A stretch of DNA of 64,000 nt. It comes from Candidatus Thorarchaeota archaeon. Its GTDB lineage: Archaea > Asgardarchaeota > Thorarchaeia > Thorarchaeales > Thorarchaeaceae. The translations under genes and the position numbers were made by a program. The notes beneath the pieces were generated by a model. It was not told the DNA's origin, did not search any database, and was given only the letters and a program-made list of their open reading frames with translations. The DNA lies in the NCBI GenBank assembly GCA_013388835.1, contig JACAEL010000055.1:1-64000 (forward strand), in the 5' to 3' direction. This document shows, piece by piece, positions 1 to 7,928 of this stretch. Position 1 is the stretch's first letter; every line of letters begins with the position of its first letter.

Positions 1-4
1 AGTA

Positions 5-676
5 GTGCTAGTTGTGGCTGTAGCACTGAGCCTTCTCAGGCCTGCTGCTGCAGTCCATGAGCCAACTGGAGTCCAAGCCAACGATGGCACCGTGTACTCG
101 GGAGATGCCCAGATGCTGGCCATTGTCAACGAGGGAGACTATGACTACGGTGTGTGGAACCCAGTTACCGTCGGAGAGTACACTGGTACCTTTGAGTTCA
201 AGGGGCATACCTATGCGGCACTTGGTGCGAGGAACATCGACTTCTACTGCTTGATAAAGATTAAGCCTGCAGACTCGCAACATAAGTACCTGCAGCTGAA
301 AGTGGATGCCGACTTCTCGTACGGAATAAGTGCTGGATGGTTCTCCAGTGCCGCATGGCAAGTACAGTACGTCGTCTTGGACATGGGATACATGCCTCCA
401 ATCAGGACAGGCTGGAGCTCGTACAATCCGGGCGACAGTGTGTCTTGGGGAGTGAAGAACGACATGTACTTCGAAACCTCGGATGGCTACAAGACGATTT
501 ATGATGGCATGGACTACGTCAAGCCCTATGTCTTCTCCACTGGTCAGTGGTACTTTGTAGCAGTGTGGCTTCGCTGCGGTCTGGCCGGCTCGGCGGACTT
601 CTACAGGTACCCGCAACAGGTTGGCTGTGCCCTCTGGCATACCTCATCCATCTCATGGCACTTCTATGCAGCATAG
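5..676 (+). CDS. Predicted secreted protein of unknown function (5' end at window edge)
   Basis: The reading frame opens at the window edge; the first visible start is GTG, but the true start may lie upstream. The first ~17 residues are hydrophobic and end in an Ala-rich stretch (LLRPAAAVHEP), which resembles the end of a signal peptide. The remaining ~200 residues are rich in Tyr, Trp, Ser and Gly with alternating hydrophobics, suggesting a beta-rich extracellular domain. No family was recognised. A long opposite-strand frame covers the same bases but has no sensible composition, so this strand was preferred. It stands alone, followed by ~340 bp without genes and then tRNA-Phe. Confidence 0.6.
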   Translation: MLVVAVALSLLRPAAAVHEPTGVQANDGTVYSGDAQMLAIVNEGDYDYGVWNPVTVGEYTGTFEFKGHTYAALGARNIDFYCLIKIKPADSQHKYLQLKVDADFSYGISAGWFSSAAWQVQYVVLDMGYMPPIRTGWSSYNPGDSVSWGVKNDMYFETSDGYKTIYDGMDYVKPYVFSTGQWYFVAVWLRCGLAGSADFYRYPQQVGCALWHTSSISWHFYAA

Positions 677-1014
677 CCAACAGGAGTGTACAGGCAGCCG
701 CCTGTACCACTCCCTTCTGTGCCGCTGTTTCAGTTCGGTCATGCCCGTTGCAACACAAAGTGGTAACAACTCCAGATTTGAGATGTACTTGGCAGCCCGT
801 CGGTGGCAGGGGGGAAACGGAGGCAGATGAGAAACGACCAGACGATCATCGAACAGCACTGACCTACTCTGTTGCACAAGTGGCTTTGACCTGTCGCCTC
901 ACGGCTAAGACTGACACATGGGGTGGCCTTGTGTGCCATACTCGTACGAATCAGGCAGCGCTACGACCCCTCTGCAACTTCGGACATGACTTCCGCAACA
1001 CAGTCACACTGCCC
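677..1014. other. Intergenic stretch with no recognised gene
   Basis: Between the secreted protein and the tRNA-Phe promoter. Short frames on both strands have unlikely compositions and no recognisable motifs. No hairpin or repeat stood out. Confidence 0.5.
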
Positions 1015-1028
1015 ACTATATTTATATC
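1015..1028 (+). promoter_or_regulatory. TATA-like box upstream of tRNA-Phe
   Basis: An AT-rich run (ctatatttatat) sits 26-39 bp before the tRNA-Phe 5' end, the spacing expected for an archaeal TATA element. Confidence 0.5.
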
Positions 1029-1053
1029 AGATTGGTTGGCGTTGATTGTTCGA

Positions 1054-1129
1054 GCCTCGGTAGATTAGTTGGGAGATCGCACGGCTGAAGACCGTGTTGT
1101 CGCTGGTTCAAGTCCGGCCCGAGGCACCA
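1054..1129 (+). tRNA. tRNA-Phe(GAA)
   Basis: Complete cloverleaf without intron. Acceptor GCCTCGG pairs with CCGAGGC, followed by discriminator A and an encoded CCA. The anticodon stem CACGG/CCGTG encloses the loop CTGAAGA, giving anticodon GAA. The T-arm is GCTGG-TTCAAGT-CCGGC. It is one of only three tRNA genes in the window that carry no intron. Confidence 0.95.
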
Positions 1130-1204
1130 CACACCACTTCTGGCAACAATTGGCTTTGTCCGCTAGTCGTAAAAGCAATCTGTGTGACTGAATCTCGATT
1201 CATC

Positions 1205-1684
1205 ATGGGCCCACACGAACACGCCCACCTAGCTGGCGAGATGCCTCGAAGCCATGACATACAGACGGTCCTGATGGCCCTTTTCCTCGCTACCTGGGCT
1301 GTCGACTCCTTCCTACTCAGGCTGACGACCTTTCTCTCGGCAGTTTTACCTATCTGGTATTCTGCGATTCCTGCGCTCGTGGTTTTCGCCCTATCCATAT
1401 ACTTCATGAGGGGGTCTCACAGAGTCCTCTTCGACACGAGAGTTGAGGGGCTTGTGACGCATGGGGTCTTTGGTCGAGTGAGACACCCGATGTATCTTGG
1501 AACAGTCCTTGTCTATCTCGCTATGGCCATCGCCACTCTGTCACTGGCTTCGCTGGTGCTGTGGTTCGTGATTCTTGCGTGCTATAACAGGCTCGCCAAC
1601 TACGAGGAGATGAAGCTTGAGGAGCGGTTCGGTCAGGCCTTCTTGGAATACAGGAAGACTGTACGGAAGTGGCTCCCGTTCTAG
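1205..1684 (+). CDS. Isoprenylcysteine carboxyl methyltransferase (ICMT)/phospholipid methyltransferase-family membrane protein
   Basis: The 159-residue integral membrane protein has about four hydrophobic segments. It carries the family's C-terminal signature: GVFGRVRHPMYLG (SAM-binding Arg-His-Pro), then a membrane segment, then NYEEMKLEERFGQAFLEY with the conserved Glu residues, ending in a basic tail. Family members transfer a methyl group from SAM to prenylcysteine, lipids or related substrates at the membrane; the substrate here is unknown. The frame stays open upstream into tRNA-Phe, so the ATG at 1205 was chosen. It converges with the HAAS protein gene across a GC-rich hairpin. Confidence 0.8.
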   Translation: MGPHEHAHLAGEMPRSHDIQTVLMALFLATWAVDSFLLRLTTFLSAVLPIWYSAIPALVVFALSIYFMRGSHRVLFDTRVEGLVTHGVFGRVRHPMYLGTVLVYLAMAIATLSLASLVLWFVILACYNRLANYEEMKLEERFGQAFLEYRKTVRKWLPF

Positions 1685-1746
1685 AAACCAAGTCCCAGCA
1701 GACCTCCAGTCCGCATCTGCGAAGCAGAGAGGTCAAAAGGGAGGGG

Positions 1747-1768
1747 GGGGAGCGCTTGCGGCGCCCCC
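1747..1768. terminator. GC-rich hairpin between convergent genes
   Basis: GGGG-a-GCGC pairs with GCGC-CCCC around a five-base loop, between the ends of two convergent genes. It could end transcription from either side, but archaeal termination depends mainly on U-tracts, which are weak here. Confidence 0.3.
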
Positions 1769-1777
1769 AGAGTTCTA

Positions 1778-2866
1778 CTAGTAGTTAGATGGAGTGTGTC
1801 CGTCCTCGTGGCCCGGCCTGCTCTCAGCCCGCTTTGCAGGTCGGTATTTACGCCATCGTGCCTGACCATGCTCGCCCTTCCACCACCATCCCTTGCCAGC
1901 GCTCAGATACATGGGAATCTTGATTGATGCAACCATGACCTCCCAGAGGCTGGTCAAGACTATGACGAAGATGACTCCAATCCAGAAGAGATTGAATGGC
2001 ATGACTATGTCGACGCCCGGGAACAGCTCCATCAGCTCGGCGAGCGTGACTATAGTCCAGTGGTCAGTTATGAACACAGGTATTCCCTGTAGTGGGAATG
2101 GTATGTTGATTAGGAACATGCAGAGGACCACCCATGATGCGCCCACCAGAGCCTCAATGATGAGGTTGACGTTGTTCTCTCCCACGAACATGAACAGAAG
2201 TGCCTTGATTCCGTCGCACAGCGCGAGTATGATTGCCGGGTAGACGAAAGGAAGCCACTCCGGGTAGACCACTGACCGGATGAGTGGGGAGGTCAAGACG
2301 AGAAGAAATATGATGGCGAAGATAAGGTCAGCCACAGCATCAGACAGAGGTTTCGGTTTGAAGGCGCCACTGCCAATTCCAAGTATGCGTTCGACCACCG
2401 TCTTCTCGCTGGCGGCCCCACCTCGGTCCAAGTAGGACAAACCGCCGATGATCAGGACCGCGTATATGAGGGACATCACCACGGAAGTGATAATGATGAA
2501 AGGAAAGTTGATTGACCCAAGTACGTCGGGCAGGGCAATCCCAATCATGCTCGCCCCAACAACAAAGAGCGTCGCCAGGACGATTAGGAGCAGCACAAGC
2601 CTCAACAGCGGCATCGTGTACTCGGCAGGCACGGGACCAATCTTGCGTCCGGTGCCCGCATACGCGCTCGCCGCATCCTTCGAATCACCGAATCGTTCGA
2701 TAGCCAGCATTGCCGAGCCATGGGTCAGCTGACCCTGCCCTAGCGCTTCCGCTTCCTCAATGAGGTGTGTACGAATCTCAGCGAGAGTGTCCTCACTCCC
2801 TAGGGGGAGATATACTTTCACGCGTTCCAGATACTTGTCAATCAGGTCTATTGGTTTGTCAGTCAT
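1778..2866 (-). CDS. HAAS-domain multi-pass membrane protein, partner of PadR
   Basis: About 362 residues from the ATG at 2866. The first ~80 residues are charged and helical (DLIDKYLERVKVYLP...IRTHLIEEAEA...AIERFGDSKDAA), as in the HAAS/DUF1700 domain that is typically encoded beside PadR regulators. About six membrane segments follow, then a basic, Trp-rich C-terminal tail. The ATG overlaps the PadR stop codon (ATGA), implying translational coupling. Such proteins probably sense or respond to membrane stress together with PadR. The specific role is unknown. Confidence 0.75.
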   Translation of the reverse strand: MTDKPIDLIDKYLERVKVYLPLGSEDTLAEIRTHLIEEAEALGQGQLTHGSAMLAIERFGDSKDAASAYAGTGRKIGPVPAEYTMPLLRLVLLLIVLATLFVVGASMIGIALPDVLGSINFPFIIITSVVMSLIYAVLIIGGLSYLDRGGAASEKTVVERILGIGSGAFKPKPLSDAVADLIFAIIFLLVLTSPLIRSVVYPEWLPFVYPAIILALCDGIKALLFMFVGENNVNLIIEALVGASWVVLCMFLINIPFPLQGIPVFITDHWTIVTLAELMELFPGVDIVMPFNLFWIGVIFVIVLTSLWEVMVASIKIPMYLSAGKGWWWKGEHGQARWRKYRPAKRAESRPGHEDGHTPSNY

Positions 2867-3231
2867 CTTGCTTCGGCTCCTATCAGTCGAGTCATCTCTT
2901 CTGAGAGTGTGTTCCAAGTGTCCGTCATCATGGCGAGAGCTCTGCGACCCTCTTGGGTGAGTCCATAGTATTTTTTTGGTTTTGTCGGGTCATCATAGTT
3001 CCAAGTGCCCACGAGAAGACCACGCTGTTCAAGTCTACGCAGCAGGGGGTAGACGGTACCCTGCTCGAGCTGCAAGAAGGACACCCGCGCGCTCAGCTGC
3101 TTGACTATCTCGTATCCATAGGCGGTTTGTTCATCCAACACAGCAAGAATCGCCAGAGAGGCGGCTCCACGCTTCACCTCTGTGGACCAGCGCTCATACT
3201 CCTCGAGGGCTTTTCTTGACTCCTTGCTCAT
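2863..3231 (-). CDS. PadR-family transcriptional regulator
   Basis: The 122-residue protein has the PadR winged helix: GAASLAILAVLDEQTAYGYE, then LQLEQGTVYPLLRRLEQRG, the wing KKYYGLTQEGRRAL, and a C-terminal dimerisation helix. It is the first gene of a two-gene operon with the HAAS membrane protein (4-bp overlap). A perfect 8-1-8 palindrome lies directly upstream of its TATA box, so autorepression is likely. The effector is unknown. Confidence 0.93.
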   Translation of the reverse strand: MSKESRKALEEYERWSTEVKRGAASLAILAVLDEQTAYGYEIVKQLSARVSFLQLEQGTVYPLLRRLEQRGLLVGTWNYDDPTKPKKYYGLTQEGRRALAMMTDTWNTLSEEMTRLIGAEAR

Positions 3232-3290
3232 CAGGACTCACCAGCCCTGCGTCTATCGCCTTGGTCGGGACTCATCTTGTTCTACACCTC

Positions 3291-3298
3291 AATATATG
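3291..3298 (-). promoter_or_regulatory. TATA box of the padR-HAAS operon
   Basis: The minus-strand sequence catatatt lies ~60 bp before the padR ATG, giving a predicted leader of ~35 nt. It is just downstream of the palindromic operator. Confidence 0.5.
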
Positions 3299-3307
3299 AC
3301 GCATGAT

Positions 3308-3324
3308 ACTATGTGTCACATAGT
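3308..3324. promoter_or_regulatory. Perfect palindrome, probable PadR operator
   Basis: ACTATGTG-t-CACATAGT is a perfect inverted repeat located 10 bp upstream of the padR TATA box. It contains the ATGT...ACAT arms common in PadR operators. Binding here would cover the TFB recognition element and block preinitiation complex assembly. Confidence 0.7.
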
Positions 3325-3504
3325 GCTGTGCAACATTCATATATAAGTCTTGCTAGGTGTGCCCTCACACCAGACCGATGTCTTGCGCCGGAGGTCATAG
3401 AGCAGATTCTGAAAGCACCCAAGTGGCAAAGACTGGAATGCTGAGTGTTTGATACGCAAATCTATATTGCAGGTCAATGTCAGCCGCCAGAGAGTGATTG
3501 ATTA

Positions 3505-3954
3505 ATGAGAGAAGACGAGCAGGTGACTGTCAAGGTCAGGTTCTTGGACCCGGAGGCGAGGATACCAACAAGGGCCAGAGAGGGCGACGCTGCCTTCGAC
3601 CTCTATTCGATCGCAGAGACCTGCCTCGCTCCGGGAGGTTACAATGTCGTACCTACTGGCATATCGATTGAGATACCGGCCGGATATGAGGGAGAGGTCC
3701 GGCCAAGAAGCGGACTGGCAGCCGAGCATGGGGTGACTGTGCTCAATTCGCCAGGCACCATCGACAGCGGCTATCGGGGAGAAGTGAAGGTGATACTTCT
3801 CAACTTGGGAGATAAGGAGTTCTTGGTCACGAAGGGCATGCGAATTGGTCAGCTCGCGATTCGAGCCGTACCGAAGACTCGGTTTGTTGAATCAGATGTC
3901 CTGTCAGAGACCGATAGGGGAGAAGATGGGTTCGGGAGTACCGGGACGCACTGA
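3505..3954 (+). CDS. dut: dUTP diphosphatase (trimeric dUTPase)
   Basis: Hydrolyses dUTP to dUMP and pyrophosphate, keeping uracil out of DNA and supplying dUMP. All five dUTPase motifs are present in the 149 residues: DAAFDLYS (28-35), PRSGLA (67-72), GTIDSGYRGE (84-93), GMRIGQLAI (111-119) and the C-terminal RGEDGFGSTG (138-147). The length is normal for the trimeric enzyme. It is a single gene; a TATA-like atctatattg lies ~40 bp upstream. It converges with a small unknown gene one base away. Confidence 0.97.
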   Translation: MREDEQVTVKVRFLDPEARIPTRAREGDAAFDLYSIAETCLAPGGYNVVPTGISIEIPAGYEGEVRPRSGLAAEHGVTVLNSPGTIDSGYRGEVKVILLNLGDKEFLVTKGMRIGQLAIRAVPKTRFVESDVLSETDRGEDGFGSTGTH

Positions 3955-3955
3955 C

Positions 3956-4249
3956 TCATAGCACCGGATCTGTCATTGCATCGACCACGGCGCCAAGGAG
4001 CAGTCCCCGAGGTAACTTGGTGAACACGAAGTACCGCATACCGTGCTTCAGTGTCACCTGCAGACCTTCCTGTCTACAGAGGCTTAACAGGATCTTGATG
4101 ACGTCAGGGTGCCAGTTGGTGACATCTATAGCTCCCCCATCAGTTGACTCTCGGATCAACTGCCCCATCTCTGGTGTGTCCTTCTCGGAGAGAATTCTAG
4201 CCAAGTCCTCAGGACCGCCAATCACTGACAATGCTCGATGAAGCCCCAT
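3956..4249 (-). CDS. Small conserved-looking protein of unknown function
   Basis: The 97-residue frame begins with ATG and ends one base from the dut stop. Its composition is protein-like, with an acidic helical first half and a beta-like second half (GLQVTLKHGMRYFVFTKLP). No signal peptide, membrane segment or metal motif is visible. It resembles small domain proteins that bind a nucleotide or partner, but no family was recognised. A plus-strand frame over the same bases is less convincing. Confidence 0.5.
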   Translation of the reverse strand: MGLHRALSVIGGPEDLARILSEKDTPEMGQLIRESTDGGAIDVTNWHPDVIKILLSLCRQEGLQVTLKHGMRYFVFTKLPRGLLLGAVVDAMTDPVL

Positions 4250-4721
4250 GACAGACTGTCGCTACACTTGCTAATAAACAACTCTGAAAGACAACATGCC
4301 AGTGGTCGTCGAATGGCTGACAAGGAGCGAGGACCCAGCTCAGTGCTCGCAGATTCACATAGGACTTACTGACGTCGGAGGTCGGCACGGACAGCGACAG
4401 GTGTCAGTTCAGAATAAACAGCAGCTGCATGAACATCCTCAGGGATAACGAGCCAATGCCATCTGTCGTTGCATCAGGAGCGACTCCTAATCTCGTCTGC
4501 TCAGCAAGTCATCTGGTCTTGTGCGCTGCTCGTCCCGTTCCTGCACAGCCGAGCCAGTGACGTGTCGGCAGGTCTAGTCGCAGACGAGAACAGTCTGTGT
4601 CAACAACTGCAGTCACTCTGTCTTTCAAGACGCGCATCCCCATGATGGACAGCAAGTCACCTAGGAACTTACTCTGCTCAGTAATCCTTTTATTCGACTC
4701 GTCAACGACCTACTCAGCTAC
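4250..4721. other. Intergenic stretch with no recognised gene
   Basis: About 470 bp between the small unknown gene and tRNA-Val. No frame of plausible composition was seen. An AT-rich patch (ccttttattc) near 4687-4696 is a possible tRNA-Val promoter. Confidence 0.4.
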
Positions 4722-4829
4722 GGGTCGTTGGTCTAGCTCGGCTATGATACCGCATTGACAGTGCGGTGGTCGCTGGTTCATGAGTGTCACACAGTGCCAC
4801 TCAGCCAAGAAATCCGGCACGACCCACCA
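4722..4829 (+). tRNA. tRNA-Val(GAC) with a ~30-nt intron in the T-loop
   Basis: Acceptor GGGTCGT (4722-4728) pairs perfectly with ACGACCC (4819-4825), followed by discriminator A and encoded CCA. The anticodon stem CCGCA/TGCGG holds the loop TTGACAG (anticodon GAC, 4757-4759). The T-stem GCTGG (4772-4776) pairs with CCGGC (4814-4818), but the loop is 37 nt instead of 7. Removing about 30 nt (~4781-4810) restores TTCAAAT and a 75-nt mature tRNA. The removed segment has its own stem, TGAGTG/CACTCA. Exact splice sites can shift by a base or two. Confidence 0.88.
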
Positions 4830-4985
4830 TTCTTCTCTTCTCAGCACGAGCAGTCAGATGGAACTGAAGCGCCGACTAATGCCTGCCATGAGTATTGGCA
4901 AGGAGAAGAGCCGTGATTCTTGCCACTATTCGAGAACTGATGAGTGCCCTATGTAGTCCACAACGGAGCGACTGTTGAGAAGAGG

Positions 4986-5090
4986 TGGTGCGCCCGCCGG
5001 GATTTGAACCCGGGCCGGGTCCGTGGCAGGGACCCATCATAGCCCCGTGGTCGAACTCCCAGAGGCAGGGAGTTCTTAGACAACAGGCGC
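4986..5090 (-). tRNA. tRNA-Gly(GCC) with a ~30-nt intron in the D-loop
   Basis: On the minus strand, acceptor GCGCCTG (from 5090) pairs with CGGGCGC, then A and an encoded CCA. The anticodon stem GGTCC/GGACC encloses CTGCCAC (anticodon GCC, 5025-5027). The T-arm is CCGGG-TTCAAAT-CCCGG. The D-loop is 38 nt rather than 8-10 and contains a perfect hairpin, AACTCCC/GGGAGTT (5054-5074), marking an intron of about 28-30 nt. Exact splice sites are not resolved. Confidence 0.88.
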
Positions 5091-5207
5091 AACCGTTTCT
5101 GCTCAGTCAGCAGGGGAGATTGAAGCTGCCCTGCGAGTGTGAGCGGGAAAAACGCAGCAGTCGCCGTTAAAAAGCTTGCCAAGATTCAATTGCTCTGGAC
5201 AGAGCAC

Positions 5208-6329
5208 ATGTCAGATGCAGGTGGAGCAGCACGTCGATCTCAGTGGATTGATGCTTCCAAGGGCATAGGGCTTCTGTGTGTGATCACAGTCCATTCCATG
5301 ATACCGGACATCAATCCGGTCACAATCCACCTGAGTAGTTTCACCATTCCTCTATTCTTCATCCTGGCCGGACTCACTTACAACAGCGACGCTCACAGAT
5401 ATGACCTGAGGCACTTTGTCATGTCAAGAGGCCGGCAGTACCTGATTCCATACTTTATGCTGTACCTCCTCACACTCGTCCTATTCTCGCTGCTACAGCC
5501 CTACGTGGCAACCTATCTCACGCCCGACCAGCTCCTGTTCTGGTTCTTCTACGGTAGTGGACCACCCGATGCTGCCACTCACCTGTGGTTTCTGCCGGTC
5601 ATGTACTTCGGTCTCGTGCTCTTTGCACTGATAGACCGCCTGACCGCACACCTGCCAACCGCCTCTCGTATACCGTTCCTGTTCTTGCTGCCATTCCTAG
5701 CTAGCGTAGTAGAGGCGACTCTCAGTCTGCAAGGGAGTCTTGTGCCATGGCATCTCAACGCAGTACTGATTTCGACAACATTCTCATTGATTGGAAACCA
5801 ACTCAGAAGACTCAATGGTCTCAATGAGTGGAGCATCGGCTCCGCCGCACGCGACCTTGCACTTGCGTCAGCTGGTACGATGGTGCTTCTGCTACTGTCC
5901 AGTGTCAATGGTTTCACAGACATCGCGGTGGACAATACCGGAGCCTCTGTGTGGTTGTACATGGTGAATGGCACAATGGGCTCTGCAATCGTCTTCACCG
6001 TCGCCGGGCATGTGGCTCGTTCGGGTGGCAGAGTCAGAGGATCCCTCGTCAGCCTTGGAAACTACTCCCAAGAAGTGTACGAAATCCACCCCATCATGTT
6101 CTACCTCGTGCCGGTCTCCCTAGTACTGCTTGGATGGACCTCAACCCAGATTGCAGCGTGTCATTCTATCTTCTGGCCGCTTAGACTAGTAATAGGGACA
6201 GGTGTTTCATTCTTGGCTGCCAAGAAGGTCATCTCACGCCATAGAATTACGCGACTCATGTTCCGTGGTAGTACAGCAGAGAGGAAACCGCCGTTACCAA
6301 GCACTAGGCCCACAGGGAGTCAGAGTTAA
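5208..6329 (+). CDS. Acyltransferase 3 family membrane protein
   Basis: The 373-residue protein has about ten hydrophobic segments. It begins with the acyltransferase-3 signature WIDASKGIGLLCVITVHS, containing the conserved catalytic-type His. The segments FIPLFFILAGLTY-like and HLWFLPVMYFGLV also match the family, whose members O-acylate sugars, lipids or polymers at the membrane. The acceptor is unknown. ATG at 5208 was chosen because a TATA-like gttaaaaagc lies ~35-45 bp upstream and the upstream part of the frame runs towards tRNA-Gly. The OPRT-like gene follows 26 bp later. Confidence 0.82.
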   Translation: MSDAGGAARRSQWIDASKGIGLLCVITVHSMIPDINPVTIHLSSFTIPLFFILAGLTYNSDAHRYDLRHFVMSRGRQYLIPYFMLYLLTLVLFSLLQPYVATYLTPDQLLFWFFYGSGPPDAATHLWFLPVMYFGLVLFALIDRLTAHLPTASRIPFLFLLPFLASVVEATLSLQGSLVPWHLNAVLISTTFSLIGNQLRRLNGLNEWSIGSAARDLALASAGTMVLLLLSSVNGFTDIAVDNTGASVWLYMVNGTMGSAIVFTVAGHVARSGGRVRGSLVSLGNYSQEVYEIHPIMFYLVPVSLVLLGWTSTQIAACHSIFWPLRLVIGTGVSFLAAKKVISRHRITRLMFRGSTAERKPPLPSTRPTGSQS

Positions 6330-6355
6330 GAACTAGCAGCAGTCAGGAGACTCAC

Positions 6356-7057
6356 ATGAGCAGAGTGCGTGGCCCAAGTGAGACCGTGAAGAGAAGTATC
6401 ATGGCAGGCATTTACGCGAATCGAATGCTCCTCACTGCTGAACGCGACAGACCCGAAGGCTGGAAGCTTGTATCGGGGTTATGGAGCCCCTTCTACATTC
6501 AGCTTCGTCTTCTGAGTTCGTACCCAGAGATTCTGAAGCTCGCTGGAACCGCCATTGCAGAGACTATCAGGGAGCAGGCTCCCGAAGTCAACCGACTGGT
6601 TGGGATTGCGTTCGCTGGCGTACCAATCGCCACAGCAGCATCCATTGCATCGGGCATTCCTGCCTGCCACACACGGAAGGTGTTGGGTGTCAGGAATGAA
6701 GCTGATATGCAGAAGGCACTGGCAGAATACGGTCAGCACTCTCTCGTAGAGGGGGTGATGGAGGACGGGGACTCAATCTGCCTTGTAGATGACTTGGTCA
6801 CAGGGCTTGAGAGCAAGCTCGTGGCACGGTCTCAAGTCCTCGCAGAAGTGAAGCAGAGAGGATTGTCAGATGTGAGATGTGAGAATGTGGCAGTCATAAT
6901 CGACAGACAACAGGGGGCAGAACAGAAGGCTAAGGAGGCAAATCTTCGCCTTCACTCCATCATTCGCTTTGTTGATGAGGGCTTGCCAATGCTTCGAGAT
7001 GTGATGACCCCTAGCGAGTACAAGCTTATTGAGGACTATCTTAGAAGCTCACAGTGA
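6356..7057 (+). CDS. Orotate phosphoribosyltransferase-like protein
   Basis: Type I phosphoribosyltransferases of this kind join orotate (or a related base) to PRPP in pyrimidine synthesis. The 233 residues carry a PRPP-loop motif ICLVDDLVTG (141-150) and the flanking pattern VGIAFAGVPIATAASIASGIP typical of PyrE. The PRPP loop lacks the usual double Thr (TTG), ending in VTG, and the N-terminal part is diverged, so another purine or pyrimidine substrate is possible. It lies 26 bp downstream of the acyltransferase gene on the same strand. Confidence 0.75.
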   Translation: MSRVRGPSETVKRSIMAGIYANRMLLTAERDRPEGWKLVSGLWSPFYIQLRLLSSYPEILKLAGTAIAETIREQAPEVNRLVGIAFAGVPIATAASIASGIPACHTRKVLGVRNEADMQKALAEYGQHSLVEGVMEDGDSICLVDDLVTGLESKLVARSQVLAEVKQRGLSDVRCENVAVIIDRQQGAEQKAKEANLRLHSIIRFVDEGLPMLRDVMTPSEYKLIEDYLRSSQ

Positions 7058-7249
7058 CGTGGCTCCCGCGAGCGACCTCATATGTGCGCACGGTTGACAT
7101 GATGAGCCATGTGGTGGATTAAGCGACGAGGCAATCTAGTACGCATGCATACGCATCTTCGGTGTACGACTGTAGACTGAGCTCTCATGCGGAGGTACTA
7201 CGCAGTAGAAACGGCTATCTCTATCTTCACTAGAGTAGGAACGGTCGCT

Positions 7250-7702
7250 ATGGCTGTAGAGAAGAAAGAGATTGAGCATATGCTCAACTTGGCCTTGGCT
7301 ACATCGCTGAACCATCAGAAGTTCTATATGGATGCAGCTGCGGAGGCAACGGATTCGCACATCAAGGCGCTTCTAACGGTTCTGGGCGAGTCCGAGGACG
7401 AGATTGCAGCTGAGATAGAGAGGATGCGAGTCATGGGCGTCGTTGGAGCAGTGTTGGAATCTGATACCTCATCAAGTGACAGCCCTCCGGATGAAACACC
7501 TTTCGACCTTCAACGAGCCGAAACGGACCAGAGGCTCTTCATCTGCAACACGGCATTGGCCATGGAGATCAAGGGCTACACATTCTACCTCTCTATTGCC
7601 GTTCGCGCCAAGTCCGAACTGATAAGCAGACTCTTCGAGTATCTTGCCCGCCGCAAGGCTGCACAGATATCCAAGATTCGTCGTATGTGCGAGACATTCT
7701 GA
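7250..7702 (+). CDS. Ferritin-like/rubrerythrin-fold helical protein, probably without the metal site
   Basis: The 150 residues from ATG 7250 show the ferritin-like two-repeat pattern: EHMLNLALATSLNHQKFYMDAA...LGESEDEIAAEIERM, an acidic linker, then ICNTALAMEIKGYTFYLSIAV...EYLARRKAAQISKI. Rubrerythrins use an E...EXXH pair in each half to bind iron. Here the first-helix Glu appears as Asn and the second EXXH is RRKAAQ, so iron binding is doubtful. The function may be structural or regulatory. An upstream GTG at 7187 is possible but less likely. Confidence 0.55.
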   Translation: MAVEKKEIEHMLNLALATSLNHQKFYMDAAAEATDSHIKALLTVLGESEDEIAAEIERMRVMGVVGAVLESDTSSSDSPPDETPFDLQRAETDQRLFICNTALAMEIKGYTFYLSIAVRAKSELISRLFEYLARRKAAQISKIRRMCETF

Positions 7703-7749
7703 CACGCTCTACGATTTCCTTGCAGTCCGATTGGCGCCATTGGTGGATT

Positions 7750-7763
7750 AGAACACGTGTTCT
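7750..7763. promoter_or_regulatory. 14-bp perfect palindrome upstream of an unknown gene
   Basis: AGAACACGTGTTCT lies ~50 bp upstream of the TATA box at 7813 and ~48 bp after the ferritin-like stop. It could be an operator for the downstream gene or part of the 3' end of the upstream transcript. Confidence 0.35.
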
Positions 7764-7812
7764 GTGGGACTAATTAACGTAATAAATGCCGATACGAATC
7801 AAAACTCAGATA

Positions 7813-7822
7813 GATTTATATA
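7813..7822 (+). promoter_or_regulatory. TATA box upstream of the 7929 gene
   Basis: The run gatttatata would start transcription near 7845. The ~85-nt leader contains a small hairpin, CTCCAT-CGGAA-ATGGAG (7887-7903). Confidence 0.45.
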
Positions 7823-7928
7823 GAAGTGTGTTAATACACATACACAAGCCGGCCGGGAGGGCCAGCAGAGGCAGAAGCTCCACGAACTCCATCGGAAATG
7901 GAGGGGTGGGAGGGATGCCTCAAGAACA

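Noticed and set aside
8-640. 210-residue minus-strand frame
   Set aside because: Antisense to the secreted protein; Arg/His/Val-rich with no signal peptide or motif.
547-1068. 173-residue plus-strand frame running into tRNA-Phe
   Set aside because: Low-quality composition and overlap with the tRNA gene.
1094-1204. N-terminal extension of the ICMT-like protein
   Set aside because: It would begin inside tRNA-Phe; ATG 1205 is more plausible.
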